Origin: Candidatus Peregrinibacteria bacterium | GTDB lineage: Bacteria; Patescibacteriota; Gracilibacteria; UBA1369; LOWO2-01-FULL-3 | Assembly (NCBI GenBank): GCA_018655275.1 | Contig: JABIJZ010000002.1 | Span: 1 to 64,000, forward strand | Length of the DNA: 64,000 nucleotides | Reading direction: 5' to 3' | In this document: positions 1-8,044 of the stretch, piece by piece | Layout of the letters: every line of letters begins with the position of its first letter | Position numbering within the stretch: the first letter of the stretch is position 1 | Notes under the pieces: generated by a model | Seen by the model: only the letters and a program-made list of their open reading frames with translations | What the model was told of the DNA's origin: nothing | Database searches by the model: none | Translations under genes and position numbers: made by a program

Positions 1-138
1 AGAGAATGGACTTTCCGCCATTGGTTCTGGCTGAACTACTGGTTCTGGTTCAACAACAGGTTCTGGCGCAGAGAATGGACTTTCCGCCATTGGCTCCGGC
101 TGAACTACTGATTCCGGTTGAACAACCGACTCAATCGG
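1..138 (-). repeat. 69-bp tandem coding repeat
   Basis: Bases 1-69 and 70-138 are tandem copies that match closely over their first 38 positions and then diverge. The period is 23 codons and encodes the MAESPFS plus VVQPEP units of the overlapping gene. More copies may lie beyond the left edge. Confidence 0.7.
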
Positions 139-414
139 TGTTTCCACCTCAGGTTTATTTGCAGGTTTCTTTCTACGTCTAGATCGTTTTCGAGTCGCAG
201 ACTTTTCTCCAGACTTATCTGCAGACTGTTCTACAGGTTTATTTGCAGGTTTCTTTCTACGTCTAGGCTTTTTTGTCGAAGTCTTCTGTTCAGATTTGAG
301 CTTATCCAAAGCCCCCTCAACATCAGAAATTTCGTCGTCATCATCCCTGAAAACAACAGGTTTGACTTCCGGCAATTTCGACTTATTCGATTTAGCTGTT
401 TTTTTATCTGTCAT
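1..414 (-). CDS. Lys/Arg-rich protein with Pro/Glu repeats, C-terminus missing
   Basis: Function unknown. Reading leftwards from an ATG, the protein begins with a Lys-rich segment and a short acidic stretch (residues about 25-33). It then carries two copies of a basic block PRRRKKPANKP or close to it, followed by a low-complexity region of VVQPEP and MAESPFS units. It runs off the left edge, so at least 138 residues are seen and the C-terminus is lost. The extended -10 box TGGTATAAT lies seven bases before the ATG, which suggests a leaderless message. The basic blocks could bind nucleic acid or the ribosome, but that is inference; no catalytic domain is visible. I am fairly sure it is coding because the frame stays open and the DNA repeats have periods divisible by three. 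Confidence 0.6.
   Translation of the reverse strand, partial: MTDKKTAKSNKSKLPEVKPVVFRDDDDEISDVEGALDKLKSEQKTSTKKPRRRKKPANKPVEQSADKSGEKSATRKRSRRRKKPANKPEVETPIESVVQPESVVQPEPMAESPFSAPEPVVEPEPVVQPEPMAESPFS
150..266 (-). repeat. two 33-bp direct repeats, 84 bp apart
   Basis: A 33-bp segment at 150-182 recurs at 234-266 and encodes the repeated basic block RRRKKPANKP. The 84-bp spacing equals 28 codons, so the protein frame is kept. This is an intragenic duplication. Confidence 0.65.
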
Positions 415-420
415 GTAAAT

Positions 421-429
421 ATTATACCA
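421..429 (-). promoter_or_regulatory. extended -10 promoter TGGTATAAT
   Basis: On the minus strand TGGTATAAT ends seven bases before the ATG of the leftmost gene, so transcription should start at or next to the start codon. The same box occurs before the genes at 35042 and 43819. No good -35 hexamer is visible, as expected for a TGn extended -10. Confidence 0.5.
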
Positions 430-448
430 TAAAGAAGGCCTTATGGTA
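425..448. repeat. 8-bp inverted repeat overlapping the promoter
   Basis: TACCATAA (425-432) and TTATGGTA (441-448) are perfect inverted copies with an 8-base loop. The repeat overlaps the extended -10 box of the leftmost gene and follows the stop codon of the next gene. It could be an operator or a weak terminator hairpin; the sequence alone does not decide. Confidence 0.4.
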
Positions 449-471
449 ACCCCCAAACACCTTAAATCCTA

Positions 472-1056
472 CTAAAAGTACATAACCCTATAAAACCTAC
501 CAATCAGCAGTTCACCAAGCAAACTTTGCAATATAGCCGCACAAACAACACCTATAATCATAGTAATAATCGCATTTTGCTGATTCAATCTATAATAAGA
601 AGTCAAAACATTGTAAGTAACAACAAGAATCCAAACTCCCAACACCAAGTTCACCAAATTAAATAAATTGTAGAAACTATCCATTCCAAAAGCTCCAAGC
701 AAAACAGGCAAAACACCCAACCAAGAAACTATCGACGCATAAGCCAAAACTCTGAAAAAAGCCAAATGATCTCCTTTCGCCTTAAATAAAACCTGCGCAA
801 CCAAACTCATAGAAAAAATCGCCCCAATCAAAGCAACAATTGGAATCAATAAAATCTTGATCTGTAGCCACAAAAACATAGGCCCAGTCAACGCAAGCAA
901 CAAAACATTAACCACAAAGGGAAGAGCCAAGATAAAAATCGCATTCAAAGTCGCACTATCATCCGCAGCCACTCTTGAAATCATACTTTTATCCAATTTT
1001 AAAACAGAAACAGCGTCTTTAATCGCAGAGATCAAAGAATCTAAATATTTTTTCAT
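472..1056 (-). CDS. Yip1-like integral membrane protein
   Basis: A 194-residue protein with a short polar N-terminus of about 30 residues followed by five or six hydrophobic segments. The layout (soluble head, then a compact bundle beginning DDSATLNAIF) resembles the bacterial Yip1/YIPF-type domain, a family without defined biochemistry in bacteria. The ATG is preceded by TTAACC eight bases upstream, the start-site motif seen at many genes here, which supports this start. It is read towards the left edge with its own leader, and the convergent side is separated from hppA by a divergent promoter region. Family assignment rests on topology and general resemblance only. Confidence 0.7.
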   Translation of the reverse strand: MKKYLDSLISAIKDAVSVLKLDKSMISRVAADDSATLNAIFILALPFVVNVLLLALTGPMFLWLQIKILLIPIVALIGAIFSMSLVAQVLFKAKGDHLAFFRVLAYASIVSWLGVLPVLLGAFGMDSFYNLFNLVNLVLGVWILVVTYNVLTSYYRLNQQNAIITMIIGVVCAAILQSLLGELLIGRFYRVMYF

Positions 1057-1143
1057 AAGAGAGAGGTTAAAAGAACATTAGTAAAACAAAAAAAATTTTA
1101 CATACTTTTGCGCTTTCTGACAAGAAAACTTCATTCAAACCAC

Positions 1144-1172
1144 TTCAGAAAAAAACAGTTTACATATATACT
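1144..1172 (+). promoter_or_regulatory. possible hppA promoter
   Basis: TTCAGA, a 17-base spacer and TATACT lie about 50 bases before the hppA ATG. The -10 matches five of six consensus positions but the -35 is weak. Confidence 0.35.
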
Positions 1173-1222
1173 AAGCGCCGACCCGTATTTCATATATACA
1201 ATATTTTTTAACTTATCCCTAT

Positions 1223-3310
1223 ATGGAAAGTTACGTAACACCCCTAATCGCTATCGGAATAAGTGTAGTCGCACTTATCTATGCGGTCTTTTTGATCGTG
1301 AGCGTGATGAAGGAAGGTACTGGAAATGACAAGATGCGCGAAATCGCAGCATCAATTCAAGCCGGTGCCAAAGCTTATTTAAATAGACAGTTTATGACTG
1401 TCGCTGTGTTCGCCATTGGTATCTTTTTATTGCTGGCATTTTTGATCCCAGCAGGAGAATACAATAATGGAGTTCTACTAGCTGTAGGATTTATCGTTGG
1501 AGCATTTTTCTCAATGCTCGCTGGTTACATAGGTATGGGAGTAGCTGTAAGAGCTAACGTCAGAACAGCAAACGCAGCAAAATCTAGTTTGAAAAAAGCG
1601 CTAAGAGTTTCATTCAGAGGTGGCGCTGTAACAGGTATGGCTGTGGTAGGATTATCTTTACTTGGTGTAAGTGGATTTTATTACATCTTCACCTCAGTAA
1701 TGGATATCCCAGCAGCAATTGCCGCTAACTTGCTAATTGGTTTCGGATTTGGTGCATCTTTGGTTTCATTGTTTGCGCGTGTAGGTGGAGGCATCTTCAC
1801 AAAAGCAGCAGACGTTGGAGCTGACATCGTAGGAAAAATAGAAAAAGGAATCCCTGAAGACGATCCAAGAAACCCAGCAGTAATCGCTGATAACGTTGGT
1901 GACAACGTTGGAGATTGCGCAGGTATGGGAGCAGATTTATTTGAAACATACGCAGTTACATTGATAGCAGCAATGATCCTTGCAGCTTCAACACTAACAG
2001 AAAGTCTAGGTACAGTAGGAATCGAATTCCCTCTAGTACTTGGATCAATCGCAGTTGTAGCTTCAATCATTGGTACTTTCTTTGTAAAACTTGGAAAAAA
2101 GAAAAACATTATGGGAGCTCTTTACAGAGGAATGATCGTCACAGGACTTCTATCTGCAGTTGGATTCTACTTCGCTACAGACTACCTATTGGGCGACATC
2201 TTCGTCTTCTATGCAGCACTAGTCGGTCTTGGTATCACTCTGCTGATCACTGTAATCACAGAATACTATACTTCTACAGAGTACGGCCCCGTTCAAAAAG
2301 TAGCAAAAGCTTCAGAAACAGGAGCAGGAACAAACGTAATCACAGGTTTGGCTGTAGGCCTACAATCAACATTCCTTCCAGGGATTTTGATCTTAGTTGG
2401 AATCTTCCTAGCATACTATTTCGGAGAACAATCTCCATCAGTAGCTAACGGTATATACGGTATCGCAATCGCAGCTGTAGCTATGCTTTCAACTACAGGA
2501 ATGGTTATCGCTACAGATTCATACGGACCAATCACAGATAACGCAGGAGGTATCGCAGAAATGGCTGGACTACCTGAAAAAACAAGAAAGAACACAGACG
2601 CACTAGACGCCGTTGGAAACACAACAAAAGCAGTAACAAAAGGTTACGCTATCGGATCTGCAGCACTCGCTGCGCTCGTACTTTTCCAAGCGTACAAAGA
2701 AGAACTTCTCAAACATTCTGAAGGTTCAGTTTATATCTTCGATCTATCTGACTACAGAGTATTGATCGGAGTATTCCTTGGTGCACTACTTCCTTTCTTA
2801 TTCTCAGCAGCAACAATGAACTCAGTCGGAAAAACTGCTCACACAGTTGTAGAAGAAGTAAGACGTCAATTCAAAACAATCAAAGGAATCATGACTGGGA
2901 AGGCACAACCAGACTACGAGAAATGTGTAGACATCGTAACAAAGTCAGCTCTGAAAGAAATGATCTTCCCTGGAGTTTTGGCAGTTATCACACCTATCCT
3001 TGTTGGATTCATCCTCGGGCCACTAGCTCTAGGCGGACTTCTAGCGGGAGTAATCGTATCAGGATTTTTGTTGGCACTATTGATGTGTACTGGAGGTGCT
3101 ATCTGGGACAATGCTAAAAAATACATCGAAGACGGATATCACGGAGGAAAAGGAAGCGAAGCTCACAAAGCCGCAGTTGTTGGTGACACAGTTGGTGATC
3201 CATTCAAAGACACATCTGGACCAGCCCTCAACGCATTGATCAAAGTAATCAATACAGTTGCATTGATCATCGCTCCAATCATCGCAGGATTCACACTTTG
3301 GAGTTTGTAA
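1223..3310 (+). CDS. hppA: membrane-bound proton-pumping pyrophosphatase (K+-independent type)
   Basis: This 695-residue polytopic protein couples hydrolysis of pyrophosphate to ion transport across the cytoplasmic membrane. The catalytic stretch [19 protein letters not shown] begins near residue 212, and a second acidic site ([15 protein letters not shown]) lies near the C-terminus, both hallmarks of the family. Residues 465-472 read GNTTKAVT. In published work on this family a Lys at this first variable position and a Thr three residues on mark the K+-independent enzymes, which pump protons, while Ala marks K+-dependent ones. The length is normal for the family. The ATG follows TTAACT by nine bases. 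The enzyme would recycle biosynthetic pyrophosphate and energise the membrane, useful in a cell with few respiratory genes. A terminator follows directly. Confidence 0.97.
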   Translation: MESYVTPLIAIGISVVALIYAVFLIVSVMKEGTGNDKMREIAASIQAGAKAYLNRQFMTVAVFAIGIFLLLAFLIPAGEYNNGVLLAVGFIVGAFFSMLAGYIGMGVAVRANVRTANAAKSSLKKALRVSFRGGAVTGMAVVGLSLLGVSGFYYIFTSVMDIPAAIAANLLIGFGFGASLVSLFARVGGGIFTKAADVGADIVGKIEKGIPEDDPRNPAVIADNVGDNVGDCAGMGADLFETYAVTLIAAMILAASTLTESLGTVGIEFPLVLGSIAVVASIIGTFFVKLGKKKNIMGALYRGMIVTGLLSAVGFYFATDYLLGDIFVFYAALVGLGITLLITVITEYYTSTEYGPVQKVAKASETGAGTNVITGLAVGLQSTFLPGILILVGIFLAYYFGEQSPSVANGIYGIAIAAVAMLSTTGMVIATDSYGPITDNAGGIAEMAGLPEKTRKNTDALDAVGNTTKAVTKGYAIGSAALAALVLFQAYKEELLKHSEGSVYIFDLSDYRVLIGVFLGALLPFLFSAATMNSVGKTAHTVVEEVRRQFKTIKGIMTGKAQPDYEKCVDIVTKSALKEMIFPGVLAVITPILVGFILGPLALGGLLAGVIVSGFLLALLMCTGGAIWDNAKKYIEDGYHGGKGSEAHKAAVVGDTVGDPFKDTSGPALNALIKVINTVALIIAPIIAGFTLWSL

Positions 3311-3333
3311 GAAGAGACCCGTAACGAAATAAT

Positions 3334-3364
3334 AAAAAGCCCTGGCAGAAAGCCGGGGCTTTTT
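3334..3364. terminator. bidirectional intrinsic terminator
   Basis: A 13-bp stem (AAAAAGCCCTGGC against GCCGGGGCTTTTT, one G-T pair) with a 5-base loop sits between the convergent hppA and L25 genes. A-rich and T-rich flanks make it usable on both strands. Confidence 0.9.
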
Positions 3365-3384
3365 ATTTTCTAAAGTTTTAAAAT

Positions 3385-4071
3385 TTACTCACCTCCTTCC
3401 TCTTTCTTTTCACCGCCTTCAGCACCAGCCTCACCTTCAGCAGCTTCACCTTCAGCACCAGCTTCGCCTTCAGCACCTTCTTCACCTTCAGCAACGATTG
3501 GTTCTTCTTCTTCCTCTTCTCTAGGAGCAGAAACAGTAGCAACCACTGCTTCAAGATCATCAAGCAAAGTCAAACCAGCAGGGACATTGACATCCTTAAC
3601 ATTGATTACACTATTGAAGTCTTCCAAAGAAGAAATATCAACCTCAATAGAGTGAATCAAATCCTTGGCCAAACATTTAACTTCCAAAGCCTGCACCCCA
3701 GTAGTCAAAGTACCTTGTAAGTCTTTAACCGCAGGAGCAGTTCCAACAAGAACAAGAGGAATTTTGGTAGTAAGCTCTTTGTTAAGATCAACATGCATCA
3801 TATCAACCATGATAAACTGATCTGTCACAGGGTGATAATCAACCTCGTGAACAAGAGCATACTTAGCTTCACCACCATCCACACTTAGCTCCATGACTGT
3901 ACTTTTACCAGCTTTTTCATAAGCTCGTCTAAATTCTTGATAATCAGCAATCGCACCAAGGTTTTCAATACCTTTGCCGTAATATTCAATCAGAACCTTA
4001 CTTTGCAAACGGTAATCCTTCGCTTTTACACCTGGATCACGCTTTTCAACGTTCAATTTTACTGTTTCCAT
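3385..4071 (-). CDS. rplY: ribosomal protein bL25, CTC/TL5 type
   Basis: A 228-residue bL25 of the long two-domain form. The N-terminal 5S rRNA-binding domain starts METVKLNVEKRD and continues with the YGKG and REFRRAYEKAGKST-like region; the second beta domain (about residues 95-190) contains VPLVLVG-like and IHSIEVDISSLED segments typical of the family. The C-terminus ends in a Gly/Ala/Glu tail (EGE and GAEGE units, about 40 residues) that is longer and more acidic than usual. An upstream in-frame start 12 codons earlier would lie inside the promoter, so the METV start is preferred. It is transcribed alone towards the shared terminator. Confidence 0.93.
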   Translation of the reverse strand: METVKLNVEKRDPGVKAKDYRLQSKVLIEYYGKGIENLGAIADYQEFRRAYEKAGKSTVMELSVDGGEAKYALVHEVDYHPVTDQFIMVDMMHVDLNKELTTKIPLVLVGTAPAVKDLQGTLTTGVQALEVKCLAKDLIHSIEVDISSLEDFNSVINVKDVNVPAGLTLLDDLEAVVATVSAPREEEEEEPIVAEGEEGAEGEAGAEGEAAEGEAGAEGGEKKEEGGE

Positions 4072-4106
4072 AAAATATAATTTCAAATAATAATTTCGCA
4101 GCGCCA

Positions 4107-4135
4107 ATACTAGAAGAAATGGCTATTTATATCAA
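4107..4135 (-). promoter_or_regulatory. rplY promoter
   Basis: On the minus strand TTGATA, a 17-base spacer and TAGTAT place the transcript start near 4100. The box covers the alternative upstream start codon and so fixes the downstream ATG at 4071 as the real start. Confidence 0.55.
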
Positions 4136-4197
4136 TAGTTTTTTGTGTTAAAGTCACTTCTGTATAAAATTCTTCCCTAAAAACTAACCAATTTATC

Positions 4198-4509
4198 ATG
4201 TTCGACAAAGCAAAAGATATGTACAAAATCCAGAAACAAGCTCGAGAAATTAAGAAAAAATTAAAAAATACTCACATCGAAGCTGAAACCGAAGGCGTAA
4301 CCGTAACTATCAACGGCGAACAAGAAGTAATGAAAGTAGAAATCTCAGATGAAGCTCTCCAAAAAGCTCACGAAAGCAAAAAGTCACTCGAGGAAAATCT
4401 AGAAAAAGCCTTCAACAAAGCAGTCAAAAAATCACAACAAATCGGAGCTGAAATGATGAAAGACGTTATGGGAGATTTTAACTTCCCAGGCTTGGGCGGC
4501 GGAGAATAG
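4198..4509 (+). CDS. YbaB/EbfC nucleoid-associated protein
   Basis: A 103-residue member of the YbaB/EbfC family of small dimeric DNA-binding proteins. An N-terminal helix rich in Lys and Gln (MYKIQKQAREIKKKL) is followed by the beta hairpin with VTVTINGEQEVMKVEI and a C-terminal helix (LEENLEKAFNKAVKKSQ), and it ends in the usual Gly-rich tail FPGLGGG. Length and order match the family. The ATG is preceded by CTAACC eight bases upstream. The gene is often near recombination genes elsewhere; here it is followed by mltG after 57 bases and probably shares its transcript. Confidence 0.92.
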   Translation: MFDKAKDMYKIQKQAREIKKKLKNTHIEAETEGVTVTINGEQEVMKVEISDEALQKAHESKKSLEENLEKAFNKAVKKSQQIGAEMMKDVMGDFNFPGLGGGE

Positions 4510-4536
4510 TCCAAGAAAGCGAAGCGGTTCTTGGAC
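4509..4536 (+). other. intergenic hairpin without U-tract
   Basis: GTCCAAGAA (4509-4517) pairs perfectly with TTCTTGGAC (4528-4536) around a 10-base loop. It begins at the ybaB stop codon. No T run follows on either strand, so it may set mRNA stability between ybaB and mltG and not end transcription. Confidence 0.5.
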
Positions 4537-4566
4537 CAAATACATAAAAAATAAAAACCAACTCCC

Positions 4567-5685
4567 ATGCGCCACAACCCCGAAAACAATTCAACAAAAA
4601 AAAAACCGGTCCTAAGACCACCACGCAAAAAAAATCCTTTCTATTATGTAAAAGTAGGAATCATAGTTTTTGCTGTAATCATTGCAATCACAACTTTCGA
4701 TTATAGACAATCGATCAACAACCCGGTCGACCCAACAAGCACAGACGAAATCTCAGTCATCATCAAACAAAAAGACACCATCAAGGAAATCGGAACCATC
4801 CTCGAAGAAAAAGGTCTAATAAATAGTGGATGGGCATTTTATTGGTACACAAGATTCAATGATTTAGATGAATCAATAGTCGCAGGACGCTTCAAACTAA
4901 ACCCAACAATGACAACCATAGAAGTTGTCGAAACCATTTCTGACGCAAACAACTCAGAAGCCGTCATCACAATCCAAGAAGGACTCAGAGTAATAGACAT
5001 CGACCAAAAACTTGCCGAACTCGAACTAGCCCCAGAAGGAGCATTCAAAGAAGCAGTAAAAAATTTCAATACAGAAGACTACGAATACTACCCATTCCTA
5101 GACCAAGCACACCTAACAAGCCCAATCACAAATCCAAACGAAAACACAATCCTCCTAGAATACCCACTCGAGGGATATCTCTATCCAGACACATATTTCC
5201 TAGAGCCATCAAACTTCACAGTTACAAGCCTTATCTACAAATGCCTCAACAATTTCAAAAACAAAATCGAAACCGAAACTCCAAACATCCTCATACAAAG
5301 CCAACACACTCTGCACGAAATCACAACAATGGCCTCAATCCTCGAAAAAGAAGTCCGAGGCTTTGAAGACCAACAAATAGTAGCAGGAATCCTCTGGAAA
5401 CGACTAAACAGCGGATGGCGCCTAGACGCTGACGCAACCCTACTCTACACAAAAGAAGACAACAAAATCACAAAAGCAGACCTCGAATCAAACAACCCAT
5501 ACAACACAAGAAAACTCCTCGGCCTACCCCCAGGCCCAATCGGAAATCCATCAATACAAAGCATCAAGGCCGCTTCAAACCCAACCAAAACAAATTATTG
5601 GTTCTACCTCACCGACAAAGACGGCAACGTCATCTACGCAACCTCCAACGAACAGCACAATGTGAACAAGGCTAGGTATCTTTAG
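4567..5685 (+). CDS. mltG: endolytic murein transglycosylase MltG (YceG-like)
   Basis: A 372-residue single-pass membrane enzyme that cuts nascent glycan strands and so sets peptidoglycan chain ends. A basic cytoplasmic head of about 27 residues is followed by one membrane helix (about 28-47). The LysM-like region and the catalytic YceG domain follow. Family signatures seen are EGYLYPDTYF, ASILEKEVRG with the catalytic Glu, RLDADATLLY, YNTRKLLGLPPGPIGNPS and the terminal NVIYATSNEQHN. Length is normal. The gene overlaps the convergent Rel-like gene by 14 bases at its 3' end. It shows that this organism builds and remodels a peptidoglycan wall. Confidence 0.95.
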   Translation: MRHNPENNSTKKKPVLRPPRKKNPFYYVKVGIIVFAVIIAITTFDYRQSINNPVDPTSTDEISVIIKQKDTIKEIGTILEEKGLINSGWAFYWYTRFNDLDESIVAGRFKLNPTMTTIEVVETISDANNSEAVITIQEGLRVIDIDQKLAELELAPEGAFKEAVKNFNTEDYEYYPFLDQAHLTSPITNPNENTILLEYPLEGYLYPDTYFLEPSNFTVTSLIYKCLNNFKNKIETETPNILIQSQHTLHEITTMASILEKEVRGFEDQQIVAGILWKRLNSGWRLDADATLLYTKEDNKITKADLESNNPYNTRKLLGLPPGPIGNPSIQSIKAASNPTKTNYWFYLTDKDGNVIYATSNEQHNVNKARYL

Positions 5686-7987
5686 CCCCTAACCTAGGAG
5701 GATTACCGACTAGTCTAACACTATACCCCAAACACCTTTGAGCCTTTAGCAATCTCTTAAAAAAGGCATAAGTATCTATATATTTACTGTCTGTTCTATT
5801 AAACTTAACAGTATACCCATCGTGTCTAACAGAAGATCCATCAGACAAAGAATCATAAGAAGCAGCCTTTTCATGAGCTATTTCATCTTTATTGAAACCA
5901 ATATCCCTAAAGAGATCAAAAAATTCATCCAAACTTTCCGGCCTATCCTCAAGTAAGACCTCTACACTCCACGCACTCTCCTTAACAACATCCTCTGCAA
6001 ACAACAACACAGGGTTAAATTCCCCAGACCCAACCTCATAATAGAATTTAAAGATATCAGCACTAGGCCTAAGTCTTAGAACGGCAGTACGGAATGTATC
6101 CTCATCAACATTAAACATAGTACATAAGCCCTTCACATATTCCCTACCCTTTTCAGCAACAGAATCAATATCAGGCACATCCGTATCTCTCCAATTTTTC
6201 AATCTACCATAATCCACAGCATCCCTCTTGTCATAAACAAAACCATCAACAAAACTACCTCTTAAATAGGTATTCATTAAATCAATAGCATCCGCAGTCT
6301 TACAAAAAGCAAGCCACCAAGGCTCGACACAAACATTTTTCACCTCCTCAGTAAATTTCTCAGGATCACCAGACATACAAGTCTCCACTTTCACATAATC
6401 CCCATCCTCCAAAGATTCATGAAACTTTCTCTCAGAAGCATTATTCAAAGAAGGATCCTGAGTCACATAACACCGCTGAAAACCAATAAGAACTTCCGGA
6501 TCAACAGTCGCCGCAAAATCCAAAGGGGTAGCACCCTTAGGAAGCTTCAATTTCCTGCCATCCTGGTAATAGACAGTAATATACGGTGACAAGAATACCT
6601 CACGAGATGCCTCAAATATATCCTGAGGCAAAAACCCATCTTTTCTCCTATCCAACAAACGACCAATACGTTCATTTATATCCTCCGAGACCTTGTCCAC
6701 AGAATCAAAATTCAACTCCCCAGCATTTGCCGCAAAATTAGCCAACTCACCTCTCTTCGAGCGCTTCTCAGAAACAACATCAAAAACTCTAAACACAAGA
6801 CTTCCACCATACTTAGGATTAAACAACCTAACAACAACACCGTTTCTGAACTCATCTTCCTTAGAAGATTTGCTATCTGGATCATCAGATCCAAAAGCAG
6901 ATTTTATATGAGAGACCAAATCATGGACACTTCCACGATCATCAACCAAAACAACAATCTCATGCATATTCGACCAAGGACTAATATTCAAATCTTCCAA
7001 CTTCTTAGACTTATAGTCAGTATCACCAGGCTCAGCATACTTTTCCATACCTAACTTAGAAAATAAAACTTTTTTCACATGTCGCCCCTTAACTCCAATC
7101 CTGAGAGTAGATTCTATCTTATCCTTATAAGAGACAACACTAGCTTCATACCTCTCGTCCTGTAGAGAAAGATATTCATGAAACAAATCCTCATTCAACA
7201 CTGCAACAGAACTATCAAACAAAAACCTGGCAGCACCAACCATCCCAAACAACTCAGCCAACTGCATATATATATCAAGAGTCTCCTGAGCTATTTCAGC
7301 TTCACGCTTAGGATTTTCATGTCCATGAATCGTCTCCATATTATGCAAACGATCAGCAATTTTGACATACGCAACCCTTACCGATTGCCTAATTTCCTCC
7401 AAAAGACTTTCATACACCCTCTCTTTCTTTTCGTCACGCGGCAACTCCTGAATCTTCGTCACCGCTGTAACCATAGACCTGACACTAGAAATAAGCTTGA
7501 CTACATTTTCGGTTGTTTTTGCACCCTCAGGATCTTCGAATCTATGTTTATAAGAAGCTACATCAAACAAAGTTGCATAAAATTTTTCCCTCTCTTCAGA
7601 AGACCTACTATGATCTTCAGGATCATCGTGTTTCAAAATAGCCAACAAAGAACGCAAACCAACCAGCCCTAAAACGTTAATCCCACGCAACATCGACCCC
7701 ACAATATGACTATAAAAATAATGACTAGTTTTGTCCTTCCTATAATGATTTTTATGAAGACGATAAGTCCTATACATCTCATTCACCAAAACGACAATCT
7801 GGTCACCCCCAAATTTGTGATCCTCTAATTCCAAATAATCAATTTGCCCCCAAACAGCCTCAACAACCTCATGACAAGCCGCACGAAATTCATCATCAAT
7901 CAGATATTCAGGATCATTAATAGCATCAATCTCACGATCAATGAAAGCTACGCCCACTGCATTATTTTCTCGAGCAGCCTCAGTCAT
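5672..7987 (-). CDS. Rel/SpoT-like (p)ppGpp hydrolase with degenerate synthetase domain
   Basis: A 771-residue Rel-homology protein. The HD hydrolase domain is recognisable: LKHDDPED corresponds to the canonical HDxxED motif near residue 120, and VKIADRLHNMETI followed by ETLDIYMQLAELFGM matches the end of the domain. The next region aligns in position with the ppGpp synthetase, but the Gly-Tyr-x-Ser and Glu-x-Gln-x-Arg motifs cannot be found. A TGS domain follows (ITVYYQDGRKLKLPKGATPL), then the helical PWWLAFCKTADA region and a divergent C-terminus where ACT would sit. I infer a hydrolase that no longer makes the alarmone. The ATG at 7987 is chosen because the upstream in-frame ATG lies inside the promoter; AAGG stands nine bases before it. 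Confidence 0.82.
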   Translation of the reverse strand: MTEAARENNAVGVAFIDREIDAINDPEYLIDDEFRAACHEVVEAVWGQIDYLELEDHKFGGDQIVVLVNEMYRTYRLHKNHYRKDKTSHYFYSHIVGSMLRGINVLGLVGLRSLLAILKHDDPEDHSRSSEEREKFYATLFDVASYKHRFEDPEGAKTTENVVKLISSVRSMVTAVTKIQELPRDEKKERVYESLLEEIRQSVRVAYVKIADRLHNMETIHGHENPKREAEIAQETLDIYMQLAELFGMVGAARFLFDSSVAVLNEDLFHEYLSLQDERYEASVVSYKDKIESTLRIGVKGRHVKKVLFSKLGMEKYAEPGDTDYKSKKLEDLNISPWSNMHEIVVLVDDRGSVHDLVSHIKSAFGSDDPDSKSSKEDEFRNGVVVRLFNPKYGGSLVFRVFDVVSEKRSKRGELANFAANAGELNFDSVDKVSEDINERIGRLLDRRKDGFLPQDIFEASREVFLSPYITVYYQDGRKLKLPKGATPLDFAATVDPEVLIGFQRCYVTQDPSLNNASERKFHESLEDGDYVKVETCMSGDPEKFTEEVKNVCVEPWWLAFCKTADAIDLMNTYLRGSFVDGFVYDKRDAVDYGRLKNWRDTDVPDIDSVAEKGREYVKGLCTMFNVDEDTFRTAVLRLRPSADIFKFYYEVGSGEFNPVLLFAEDVVKESAWSVEVLLEDRPESLDEFFDLFRDIGFNKDEIAHEKAASYDSLSDGSSVRHDGYTVKFNRTDSKYIDTYAFFKRLLKAQRCLGYSVRLVGNPPRLGAKDT

Positions 7988-8009
7988 ACAAAAAAACCTT
8001 AAGGGGAAG

Positions 8010-8039
8010 ATTCTACGCCCCATCAACAACTTTTGTCAA
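8010..8039 (-). promoter_or_regulatory. promoter of the Rel-like gene
   Basis: TTGACA, an 18-base spacer and TAGAAT on the minus strand predict a start near 8003, leaving a leader of about 16 bases. It sits in the short gap behind the FecR-domain gene, so the Rel-like gene has its own promoter. Confidence 0.75.
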
Positions 8040-8044
8040 CCAGT

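Noticed and set aside
118-432. Arg/Phe/Ser-rich open frame on the plus strand
   Set aside because: It is the shadow of the minus-strand gene with periodic coding repeats; its composition is not protein-like.
7178-7672. 164-codon plus-strand frame inside the Rel-like gene, and similar long antisense frames (13123-14127, 14786-15778, 17099-17974, 37511-38506)
   Set aside because: They are antisense shadows created by the skewed codon use of strongly recognisable genes.
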